Source: DASYXZ01 sp035308965 (GTDB lineage: Bacteria; Acidobacteriota; Terriglobia; UBA7540). From it: a DNA stretch of 64,000 bases. Position 1 is the stretch's first letter. Each line of letters starts with the position of its first letter. The stretch covers positions 339,174 through 403,173 of the forward strand of contig DATGFN010000023.1 of NCBI GenBank assembly GCA_035308965.1, read 5' to 3'. Of the stretch, positions 42,238 through 50,133 are shown piece after piece. The position numbers and the translations under genes were made by a program. The notes beneath the pieces are model-generated. The model was not told where the DNA came from. It saw nothing but the letters and a program-made list of their open reading frames with translations, and did no database searches.

Positions 42238-43422
42238 ATGAAATTTACGCGTAAGCATCAATGGACAACTTTGCTGGTTTCCGGCACCAGCCTGATCTTG
42301 TTGTCCTCTTGTTCGGATAACAGCAGCACCACCAAAGCGGCGCCGTCGCCGCAGGCTGCCATGGCCGCCATGCCTCCGGTAATGGCGACTCTTGGCGTGG
42401 CCAGCTTGAAGACCGTGCCCGTGCAGGTGCGCACCATCGGCAATGGCGAGGCATACTCCACGGTGACCGTTAAATCCCAGGTGGATGGAAAAGTGGAAAG
42501 CGTTCATTTCCAGGAGGGCCAGGACGTGAAGAAGGGAGATTTACTTTTCTCCATCGATTCCCGCCCATATGAGGCCACTCTCCAGCAGGCCCAGGCCAAC
42601 CTTGCGAAGGACCAGGCGTTGCTGAAAAACGCGCAGGCGCAGGCTACCCGGTACGAAGAACTCTTTAAGAGTGGAATAGTTTCCAAGGATCAGTACGATA
42701 CGTTTAATACCACTGCTGCCTCGCTTGAGGCTACGGTGAAGGCCGATCAAGCTGCCGTGGAGACGGATAAAATCCCCCTGGGTTATTGCTCGATTTATGC
42801 CCCTATCGACGGCCGCACTGGCACTCTGATGGTGCATCCCGGTAACACCGTGAAGTCTGGTGACGCGACGATGGTGGTTATCAATCAGATCAGTCCGATC
42901 TATGTGGACTTTACGATTCCAGAGCACTATCTGCCCGACATCAAAAAGTACATGGCAGAAGGCAGTTTGAGAGTTGAAGCGAGCGTGCCCCAATTTGAAA
43001 ATCAGCCCGAGGAAGGAAAGGTTACTTTTTTCAACAACTCGGTGGACAACACGACAGGGACCATCCTGCTGAAGGGGACTTTTCCCAACTCGCAAAGGCG
43101 CCTCTGGCCGGGACAGTTTATAACCCTAGCCCTGACGCTTACCTCCATGCACGATGCTGTGGTGGTTCCTGCTCAGGCTGTGCAGACGGGCCAGCAAGGC
43201 CAGTATGTGTTTGTGGTGAAGAGCGATAATTCTGTGGAGATTCGTCCTGTGGTTCCCGGTGCTGTGGTGGGCGGCGACGCGGTGATAGAGAAGGGCATTC
43301 AATCCGGTGAACGCGTGGTAACAGACGGCCAGTTGATGCTCTACCCTGGTGCTCGCGTGATGGAGAAAGCTAGCGCAAACCCTGGAGCCGGGGCTTCACC
43401 GGATGCGAAAGCTGGGAAATAA
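42238..43422 (+). CDS. RND efflux periplasmic adaptor lipoprotein
   Basis: A 394-residue membrane-fusion protein of the MdtA/AcrA type. The signal ends in a lipobox with C25 (LLSSC), so it is lipid-anchored. Then come the lipoyl half-motif VKSQVDGKVESVHFQEGQDV, a helical hairpin (QAQANLAKDQALLKNAQAQA), the second lipoyl half (SIYAPIDGRTGTLMVHPGN) and beta-barrel parts (LWPGQFITLALTL). It links the inner-membrane RND pump to an outer-membrane channel; no channel gene is present here. AAGGTGAGG precedes the ATG. The stop is followed after 2 bp by a 10-unit heptamer array. Confidence 0.92.
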   Translation: MKFTRKHQWTTLLVSGTSLILLSSCSDNSSTTKAAPSPQAAMAAMPPVMATLGVASLKTVPVQVRTIGNGEAYSTVTVKSQVDGKVESVHFQEGQDVKKGDLLFSIDSRPYEATLQQAQANLAKDQALLKNAQAQATRYEELFKSGIVSKDQYDTFNTTAASLEATVKADQAAVETDKIPLGYCSIYAPIDGRTGTLMVHPGNTVKSGDATMVVINQISPIYVDFTIPEHYLPDIKKYMAEGSLRVEASVPQFENQPEEGKVTFFNNSVDNTTGTILLKGTFPNSQRRLWPGQFITLALTLTSMHDAVVVPAQAVQTGQQGQYVFVVKSDNSVEIRPVVPGAVVGGDAVIEKGIQSGERVVTDGQLMLYPGARVMEKASANPGAGASPDAKAGK

Positions 43423-43424
43423 TC

Positions 43425-43494
43425 AGAAGGCAGAAGGCAGAAGGCAGAAGGCAGAAGGCAGAAGGCAGAAGGCAGAAGGCAGAAGGCAGAAGGC
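43425..43494. repeat. Ten perfect AGAAGGC heptamers after the adaptor gene
   Basis: Seventy bases made of ten identical AGAAGGC units, starting two bases after the TAA of the adaptor gene. Perfect identity suggests recent expansion or active slippage. A related array is at 36104-36124. Confidence 0.97.
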
Positions 43495-43558
43495 AATACC
43501 TTCACAGAGTGTTCAGAGATTACTTTATCCGGGCGACCAATTCAGTGGGAGGGACACG

Positions 43559-44068
43559 ATGGCGATAAAAAGATTTTCCATTTTTGTTTGTGTTCTCACG
43601 ATGGGATTAATCGCTATGGCCTTTGGTGGTGGGCGCATGCCAGCGACAATCTCTCTCGCTTCCCCCGGACCTTTGGGCGGGGCGCGCGCCACTGACGACG
43701 TTCCGCCTTACCACGCAGATGCCCCGCCGGCCAAAGACCTTCCCGATACATTGGATCCTATGAAATTCCCTGATGCCATTACCCAGAACGCGTATGCGAT
43801 GGCCGCCAAAGTCAGGCCGGTCCTTTATCAGCAACCCTGCTACTGCCATTGCGACAAAGAACTCGGCCACGGCAGTTTGCTCGATTGTTTCACCGGCATG
43901 CACGCAGCGGTTTGCAACGTCTGCAAATGGGAAGGGATTTATGCGTACAATGAAACCAAGAAGAAAAAAACACCCGCACAAATTCGGGAAGGCATTTTGA
44001 AAGGCGAGTGGAAGAAAGTTGATTTGACGAAATACGCGAAATACAGCCCGGAAACTGACAAATATTAG
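43559..44068 (+). CDS. PCYCGC-motif secreted protein
   Basis: A 169-residue protein. The start at 43559 follows GGGAGGG; a longer frame would read through the heptamer array and is rejected. After a signal sequence (FSIFVCVLTMGLIAMAFGGG) comes the motif PCYCHCDKELGHGSLLDCFT, then AAVCNVC, which matches the PCYCGC family. Its clustered Cys and His residues suggest metal or haem binding, but the function is not established. It lies between the adaptor and pump genes of an RND locus, which is unusual. Confidence 0.8.
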   Translation: MAIKRFSIFVCVLTMGLIAMAFGGGRMPATISLASPGPLGGARATDDVPPYHADAPPAKDLPDTLDPMKFPDAITQNAYAMAAKVRPVLYQQPCYCHCDKELGHGSLLDCFTGMHAAVCNVCKWEGIYAYNETKKKKTPAQIREGILKGEWKKVDLTKYAKYSPETDKY

Positions 44069-44095
44069 CCCGGCCCGATTTGAACTCTTATTCGA

Positions 44096-44130
44096 GACTC
44101 TTGACTTTGATTGACTCCGGACTCCGGACC
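44096..44130. repeat. GACTCCG heptamer array upstream of the RND pump start
   Basis: GACTCTT, GACTTTG, then after three bases GACTCCG twice and GACC. It ends 10 bp before the pump ATG. Same unit family as the array before the APC permease. Confidence 0.8.
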
Positions 44131-44140
44131 CGTAATCAAA

Positions 44141-47100
44141 ATGAATCTCGCCGAACTTTTCATCAAGCGTCCAGTGATGACCACTCTGGTCACGGTGGCG
44201 ATCCTTGTCTTTGGCATCATTGCCTACCGGCAGTTGCCGGTTAGCGATTTGCCCAACGTGGATTACCCCACCATCCAGGTGGCGGCCGCGCTGCCCGGCG
44301 CCAATCCGGACACTATGGCCGCTGCGGTGGCCACTCCGCTGGAGCGGCAATTTTCCACCATCGCCGGGCTCGATTCTATGAGTTCGGTGAACACGCAGGG
44401 CTTCACTTCAATCACTCTTCAGTTTACCTTGAGCCGGAATATTGACGCCGCCGCACAGGACGTTCAAGCCGCCATCTCCGCCGTGCAGGGGTCGCTCCCC
44501 ACGGATATGCCGAGCCCTCCCGTCTATCAAAAAGTGAATCCGGCCGACCAGCCCATCATTTACATGTCGGTGGCCTCCAAGACCCTTCCGCTCTCCACCG
44601 TGGACCACTACGCGGATACCATCATGGCGCAGCGCATTTCCACCATCAGCGGCGTGGCCCAGGTGCAGGTTTTTGGAGAACAAAAATATGCGGTCCGCGC
44701 TCGTCTGGACCCCAAGGCGCTGGCTTCGCGCGGCATTGGAATTGACGAAGTAACGACGGCCATTCAGCATGCCAACGTCAACCTGCCAACCGGCTTACTG
44801 ACGGGCGCCAATAAATCCTTCTCCGTGCAAGCTAATGGTCAATTATTGGACGCCGCTGCCTATCGTCCCATGATCGTCGCTTATCGCAATGGCTCGCCGG
44901 TGCGGTTGGATGAATTGGGCACGGTGATTGACAGCGTCCAGAACGACAAAGTGGTGATGTGGGAAAACGGCGTCCAGGCGGAGGTGCTGGCCATCCGCAA
45001 GCAGCCGGGCACAAACACCGTGGAAGTGGTGGACAACATCAGGAGGCTTCTGCCCAGCTTCCGGTCGCAGATTCCGGCCGGAATAGAAATGCACATCGGT
45101 TACGACCGCTCGGAAACCATCCGCCAGTCGGTCTCCGATGTCAAATTCACGCTTCTCCTCACCATTGCGCTGGTCATCATGGTGATTTTCCTTTTCCTGC
45201 GCAATCTCTCCGCCACCATTATTCCCAGTCTGGCGCTGCCCTTATCGATTATCGGAACCTTTGCTGTGATGTACCTGCTGGGCTATACCGTGGACAATCT
45301 CTCGCTGATGGCGCTTACCCTTTCCGTGGGCTTCGTCGTGGATGACGCCATTGTCATGCTGGAAAATATTGTCCGCCACATGGAAAAGGGCGAGAGCGTG
45401 ATGGAGGCGGCGCTTAACGGGTCGCGGGAAATCAGCTTCACTATTCTTTCCATGACCCTGTCGCTGGCCGCGGTTTTTATCCCCGTTCTATTCCTGGCCG
45501 GAATCCTTGGCCGGCTGTTGCACGAATTCGCCGTGACCATCGCCACCGCCGTCCTGGTTTCCGGATTTGTCTCTCTCACGCTCACCCCCATGCTTTGCAG
45601 CCGATTTATCCGCCCGCCCTCGACGGAGAAACACGGCACGCTCTACAACGCCTCCGAGCGCGTTTTCCAGGGCATGTTGCGAGCATATGACTGGAGCTTA
45701 AGCGGCGTCCTTCGCCATCGTTTTATTACCCTGATGGCTTCTTTCGTAATTCTGGGGGGCACGTTATATCTGTTTTTCCTGATTCCCAAAGGATTCCTTT
45801 CCAGTGAAGACACGGGCCTGGTCCTCGGATTCACGCAGGCGCAACAGGGCATTTCGGTTGACTCGATGCGGCAACACCAGTTGGAAGTGACCAATCTGGT
45901 AGTCGCAAATCCCAATATTGCCGACACTTTCTCGCTGGCAGGGGCGGGCTTCGCGGGGTTCGCCGCCAACACGGGGATTTTCTTTTGCCACCTGAAACCG
46001 TCCGAGGAACGGGAACTCGCACCGCTTCCCCAGCCGGAAGGAATCCTGGCCGTCCCGGGAATGATGAGCATCTATCGCGCGGCCGTCAAAATTTGGCCGC
46101 GGCATATGAGCACCGACGATGTCATCAACGAGCTTCGGCCCCAGCTTTTCAGCGTCCCAGGCATTATCGCGTTCATGCAAAACCCGCCGCCCATTCAGAT
46201 TGGCGGCCAGCTCACTAAAAGCCCGTATCAATACAGCTTGCAGGGCGCCGACACGGCCGAACTTTATCGCGCATCCAACGACCTGTTGCAGAAACTCGCG
46301 CAAATCAAGGGCATTCGCGACGTGAATTCTGATTTGCAAATTGCCAACCCGCAGGTGAACGTGGAAATTGACCGTGACAAGGCTTCCACGCTCGGGGTCA
46401 CGGCATTCCAGGTTGAAGACGCGCTGGCTTCAGCTTATGGCGACCGCCAGGTTTCCACCATCTACCGGCCTGACAACGAATACAAGGTGATTGTCGAACT
46501 CGGGCTGCAATATCAACGGGACCCCAATGTACTCTCCATGCTCTACATCCGGTCGTCGGGAGGCCAATTGGTTCCGCTCAGTTCTGTTGCCCGGTTTACC
46601 CAAAGCCTGGGGCCGCTGGCTGTCAACCACACCGGACAGCTTCCGAGTGTCACCCTGAGCTTTGGCCTCGATCCCGGCGTGGCGCTCGGCGACGCGGTGA
46701 AAAGGGTGCAGGATGTCGCGCACCAGACGCTTCCCGCCTCCATCGCCGGGAGTTTCCAGGGTGAGGCTCAGGCATTCCAAGCGTCCCTGGTGGGTCTTGG
46801 TGTTTTGCTGGTTCTGACCATCTTCCTGATCTATGCCTTGCTGGGTATTCTCTATGAAAGCTTTATCCATCCTCTGACGATTCTTTCCGGGCTGCCTTCG
46901 GCCGGCCTGGGCGCCATCGTCACCTTAATGCTCTTCAAGGATCCGCTGAACCTCTACGGTTTTGTGGGCATCATGATGTTGATCGGCATTGTGAAGAAGA
47001 ACGCCATCATGATGATTGACTTTGCTTTGGAAGCGGAGCGCAAGGAAGGCAAGAGCACGCGCGACGCCATTCACGAAGGCTGCCTGGTGCGCTTCCGGCC

Positions 47101-47410
47101 CATTATGATGACCACCATGGCGGCCCTGATGGGCACCCTGCCCATCGCCATGGGATTCAGCGCCAGCGCTGAAACACGCCGCCCGCTCGGACTGGCCGTG
47201 GTGGGCGGGCTGCTCGTTTCACAGTTGATCACTCTTTACATTACCCCGGTCTATTACACCTACCTCGACCAGTTCCAGAATTTCGTGGGAAGGCTATTCG
47301 GTCGGCGGCGCCGCAAGGAACATGACGCTGAGCTTGAATCCCCGGAGCCGCGCCACCAACCAGAGCTGGCCGGTGCGCCCCATCACGCCGAGCAAGTGGA
47401 GCCGCTTTGA
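44141..47410 (+). CDS. RND multidrug efflux pump, HAE1/MdtC-like inner-membrane subunit
   Basis: A 1089-residue resistance-nodulation-division transporter. The start at 44141 (MNLAELFIKRPVMTTL) matches the family. The porter loops lie between 12 helices in two repeats. The proton-relay Asp pair is D401-D402 in GFVVDDAIVMLENI, and helix 10 has MMLIGIVKKNAIMMIDFALE with the conserved lysine. Together with the lipoprotein adaptor it should export drugs, detergents or metabolites across the envelope. No classical Shine-Dalgarno is visible. A heptamer array with a near-perfect inverted copy begins 4 bp after the stop. Confidence 0.93.
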   Translation: MNLAELFIKRPVMTTLVTVAILVFGIIAYRQLPVSDLPNVDYPTIQVAAALPGANPDTMAAAVATPLERQFSTIAGLDSMSSVNTQGFTSITLQFTLSRNIDAAAQDVQAAISAVQGSLPTDMPSPPVYQKVNPADQPIIYMSVASKTLPLSTVDHYADTIMAQRISTISGVAQVQVFGEQKYAVRARLDPKALASRGIGIDEVTTAIQHANVNLPTGLLTGANKSFSVQANGQLLDAAAYRPMIVAYRNGSPVRLDELGTVIDSVQNDKVVMWENGVQAEVLAIRKQPGTNTVEVVDNIRRLLPSFRSQIPAGIEMHIGYDRSETIRQSVSDVKFTLLLTIALVIMVIFLFLRNLSATIIPSLALPLSIIGTFAVMYLLGYTVDNLSLMALTLSVGFVVDDAIVMLENIVRHMEKGESVMEAALNGSREISFTILSMTLSLAAVFIPVLFLAGILGRLLHEFAVTIATAVLVSGFVSLTLTPMLCSRFIRPPSTEKHGTLYNASERVFQGMLRAYDWSLSGVLRHRFITLMASFVILGGTLYLFFLIPKGFLSSEDTGLVLGFTQAQQGISVDSMRQHQLEVTNLVVANPNIADTFSLAGAGFAGFAANTGIFFCHLKPSEERELAPLPQPEGILAVPGMMSIYRAAVKIWPRHMSTDDVINELRPQLFSVPGIIAFMQNPPPIQIGGQLTKSPYQYSLQGADTAELYRASNDLLQKLAQIKGIRDVNSDLQIANPQVNVEIDRDKASTLGVTAFQVEDALASAYGDRQVSTIYRPDNEYKVIVELGLQYQRDPNVLSMLYIRSSGGQLVPLSSVARFTQSLGPLAVNHTGQLPSVTLSFGLDPGVALGDAVKRVQDVAHQTLPASIAGSFQGEAQAFQASLVGLGVLLVLTIFLIYALLGILYESFIHPLTILSGLPSAGLGAIVTLMLFKDPLNLYGFVGIMMLIGIVKKNAIMMIDFALEAERKEGKSTRDAIHEGCLVRFRPIMMTTMAALMGTLPIAMGFSASAETRRPLGLAVVGGLLVSQLITLYITPVYYTYLDQFQNFVGRLFGRRRRKEHDAELESPEPRHQPELAGAPHHAEQVEPL

Positions 47411-47413
47411 TAA

Positions 47414-47560
47414 AGTTGACAGTTGACAGTCGACAGTTAACAGTGAGAACGTTCCGGCGAAACCTTGAGATAAGGCGCCCCCGATTGCAGACATGACTTT
47501 TTGGGAGCTCGGTTCTAAACTGTTAACTGTCGACTGTTAACTGTGAACTTTAAACTTTTA
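47414..47560. repeat. Heptamer array with 31-bp inverted copy after the RND pump
   Basis: Left array 47414-47441 consists of AGTTGAC, AGTTGAC, AGTCGAC and AGTTAAC. Right array 47519-47560 consists of six units from ACTGTTA to ACTTTTA. The 31-base arms 47414-47444 and 47519-47549 differ at only two positions when one is reversed. The 74-bp loop has no coding potential. Confidence 0.93.
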
Positions 47561-47652
47561 TCCAGCCATCCGGCTGGCGTCAAATGCCATCCAATTAGTT
47601 TAGATCCCCAAGCATATTTCGGGACTTGAAGTTTATTTACAGGAGCTCTGAT

Positions 47653-49062
47653 ATGAGCGCTCGAAGAATTTTGTGCGGCTTTATTTTGTTGGAGTCGATT
47701 TGTTTAGCCGGCTCGATGTTTGCCTTCGGTCAGACCGGTCCGCCCGGCGAAGTAGAAACCATTAAGCTGGTGGTGGAAAAGGGAGCGCCCTTGTGGTTGG
47801 CGCTCGCCAAGCCTTTGCCGGGCAAGCACGCCGGCGAAGCGGTGGAAGCGCGCCTGGTCGAGCCCATCTATGCGTTCGATCGCATCGTGGTGCCGGCGGG
47901 AACTCAGGTTTTGGGACGCGTCACCAAAGTCGAGCCCGTTTCTCACCACGTGAGGGAGCGCGCGATTCTTGCCGGGGATTTCACGCCCTTGCGCGACGCC
48001 CAAATCGAATTTGATACGCTGGTATTCAAAGACGGCCAGCGTGTGCCCATGCAGACAAAAGTTTCCGCCGGTTTGCCCGACGTCGTGCATCTGGAAAGCG
48101 CCTCCGCCGATGCGAAGAAGCATCAGAGCCAGGCGTCCCAGGTTAAAGATATGGCCAAGCAGGAAATCAACGCGCGGCGTCAGGAGACCATGGACGCCAT
48201 TAAGAGTCCCGGCAAGATGAAACGCATTAAAGCGAGAGCGCTGGCGATGCTGCCCTATCATTCGCAGACCATGCCGGAGGGCACGCGCTTTGACGCCGAG
48301 CTGCTCGCGCCTCTTGATTTCGGCACGGCGACCTGCCCGGCGCAGGACCTGGTGAAAATCGGTTCGGGGGAAGCGCCCGTGGGAGTGGTCCACGCGCGCT
48401 TGATCACGCCTTTAAGTTCCGCTACCTCGCAGCGCGGCAACACGGTGGAGGCGGTGATCTCGCAGCCCATGTATACTGCCGACCATCAATTGATCCTGCC
48501 CGTCGGCAGCCGCCTGGAAGGTACGGTCTTGCAAGCCACTCACGCGCGCCGGATGAATCGCACCGGTTCCCTGCGATTCACTTTCCATCGCGCTGTTCCG
48601 CCTTCAGGAGTGGCGCAGATCGTGGAAGGCAGTTTGTCCGGTATAGCCGCCAGTCGTGATGACCACATCAAGCTTGATGCCGAGGGCGGCGCGCACGCCA
48701 CTCATCCCAAGAGCGGATACATCCTGCCCATGCTTGACGTGGCGCTGGCCTCCTCCACGCTCGACGGTCTGGACCATCACGCCCACCTGGAGCATCGTCA
48801 TTACGACGGCCCCGATCCCGGCCGCGCCGCCACCGGAGGGATTGGTTTTGGCCTTATCGGCACCGCGGCGGCGCTTAGCTCGCACATTGCCGCCACCACC
48901 TTCGGCTTTTATGGGGCGGGATGGGGAGTTTATAACCGCTTCATCGCCCGCGGCACTGAAGTCGTTTTCCCCATGGATACTCCCATGGAAATCACCCTCG
49001 GCTCGCACGGCGGCAAACCGAATGAGCCTTCCGTCGAGCGCAAATTCTCCGCGTTGAATTAA
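47653..49062 (+). CDS. Large secreted beta-rich protein, hypothetical
   Basis: A 469-residue protein with a signal peptide (ILCGFILLESICLAGSMFAF). GGAG lies 8 bp before the ATG at 47653. Two similar modules contain VPAGTQVLGRVTKVEP (about residue 80) and LPVGSRLEGTVLQATHARR (about residue 280); this pattern recalls TrbI/VirB10-like beta barrels, but the rest gives no support for a secretion role. Between them is a Lys/Gln-rich helical part. The C-terminal part has a Gly-rich segment (TGGIGFGLIGTAAALSSHIA). Homologues are common in acidobacteria, without function. Confidence 0.75.
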   Translation: MSARRILCGFILLESICLAGSMFAFGQTGPPGEVETIKLVVEKGAPLWLALAKPLPGKHAGEAVEARLVEPIYAFDRIVVPAGTQVLGRVTKVEPVSHHVRERAILAGDFTPLRDAQIEFDTLVFKDGQRVPMQTKVSAGLPDVVHLESASADAKKHQSQASQVKDMAKQEINARRQETMDAIKSPGKMKRIKARALAMLPYHSQTMPEGTRFDAELLAPLDFGTATCPAQDLVKIGSGEAPVGVVHARLITPLSSATSQRGNTVEAVISQPMYTADHQLILPVGSRLEGTVLQATHARRMNRTGSLRFTFHRAVPPSGVAQIVEGSLSGIAASRDDHIKLDAEGGAHATHPKSGYILPMLDVALASSTLDGLDHHAHLEHRHYDGPDPGRAATGGIGFGLIGTAAALSSHIAATTFGFYGAGWGVYNRFIARGTEVVFPMDTPMEITLGSHGGKPNEPSVERKFSALN

Positions 49063-49084
49063 TACCCTCCGATAGGTAACGTAG

Positions 49085-49104
49085 GGGCGGGGCTTGCCCC
49101 GCCC
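49085..49104. repeat. GC-rich dispersed palindrome
   Basis: GGGCGGGGC (49085-49093) and GCCCCGCCC (49096-49104) around TT. It lies between the secreted protein and the ABC genes. This word occurs widely in environmental genomes; no T-run follows. Confidence 0.6.
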
Positions 49105-49179
49105 TCGGGCGTCAAGCCGAATATTTAAGATCAAAATTGAAACTCTTCCCAATCAATTCACGTAATATGCGTTAGCCAA

Positions 49180-50133
49180 TTGGCCCACGGGGAGAACTAT
49201 CTGAAGCTGGCCATCGAAAAGGTGGGAAAGGTCTACAGCCGAAAAGTCTGGGCGCTGCGGAATTTCAGCCTGGAACTCGGGCCGGGCGTGCTGGGTCTGC
49301 TCGGTCCAAACGGCGCCGGCAAAACGACCTTGATGAATATTCTGGCCACCATCACGCGTGCTACGGAAGGCAGCGTGACGTGGAACGGCGCCGACCTCGC
49401 TCGCCAGCCTGACGCGGTACGCGCCGTCCTCGGCTATCTGCCGCAGGACTTCGGCGTTTATCCGAATCTGAACGCGGTAGAGTTCCTGGAATACTTCGCC
49501 GCCGTCAAGGGACTGGACGCCGCCGCGGCGCGCCGCCGTATTGAAGAATTGCTGGTCCTGGTTAATCTTGCCGACGTGCGCAAGCGGCCCCTGGGCGGAT
49601 TTTCCGGAGGCATGCGCCAGCGCGTGGGCATTGCGCAAGCCCTGCTCAACGATCCGCAACTGCTGATTGTGGACGAGCCCACGGCAGGTCTTGACCCCGA
49701 GGAACGCGTGCGCTTTCGCAACCTGCTTTCCGAGCTTTCCGGCGAGCGCATCATCATTTTATCCACCCATATTGTGTCAGATGTGGAAGCTACGGCCACG
49801 GATATCGCGCTGATTTCGGCGGGTACTCTGGTGGCCCACGCTTCGCCGGAAGAATTACTCCGACAAGTTGAAAACAAAGTTTGGGAGTGGATTGTTCCGA
49901 GCGCTGAATTGGCGGCCGCTAAGCAAAAATATTTGATCGGCAGCACCGCGCGACGCAGCGATGGCGTTCACGTGCGCCTTCTCACGGACGCCCCTCCCGC
50001 GGGCGCGCTGCCGGCGCTTCCCACGCTCGAGGACGCTTACCTCTATTGCCTCACCAGTCACCGCGCCTCGGTCGGAGTGGGAGCGGGCCCCGCGCCGGCT
50101 GGGGCGAGCGCGAGGGAAGGAAGCGCAATATGA
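49180..50133 (+). CDS. ABC transporter ATP-binding protein
   Basis: About 317 residues. Walker A GPNGAGKTT (residues 42-50 from the TTG), Q-loop GYLPQDFGVYP, signature FSGGMRQRVGIAQAL, Walker B LLIVDEPTAGLDP and H-loop LSTHIVSDVE are intact. A C-terminal extension of about 90 residues follows. There is no ATG near the domain start; the TTG at 49180 has no Shine-Dalgarno, while CTG at 49201 has GGGGAG 6 bp upstream and gives a more usual N-terminus. The gene overlaps the permease gene by 4 bp, so both form one exporter of the ABC-2 type. Substrate unknown. Confidence 0.9.
   Translation: MAHGENYLKLAIEKVGKVYSRKVWALRNFSLELGPGVLGLLGPNGAGKTTLMNILATITRATEGSVTWNGADLARQPDAVRAVLGYLPQDFGVYPNLNAVEFLEYFAAVKGLDAAAARRRIEELLVLVNLADVRKRPLGGFSGGMRQRVGIAQALLNDPQLLIVDEPTAGLDPEERVRFRNLLSELSGERIIILSTHIVSDVEATATDIALISAGTLVAHASPEELLRQVENKVWEWIVPSAELAAAKQKYLIGSTARRSDGVHVRLLTDAPPAGALPALPTLEDAYLYCLTSHRASVGVGAGPAPAGASAREGSAI

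Noticed and set aside
43425..43494. Possible CRISPR array
   Set aside because: Units are seven bases with no spacers, and there are no cas genes in the window.
43403..43558. N-terminal extension of the PCYCGC gene through the heptamer array
   Set aside because: It would start inside the adaptor gene and encode repeats only; GGGAGGG precedes the ATG at 43559.
49085..49104. Rho-independent terminator
   Set aside because: Stem is strong but the loop is two bases and no T-run follows; it is kept as a dispersed palindrome.
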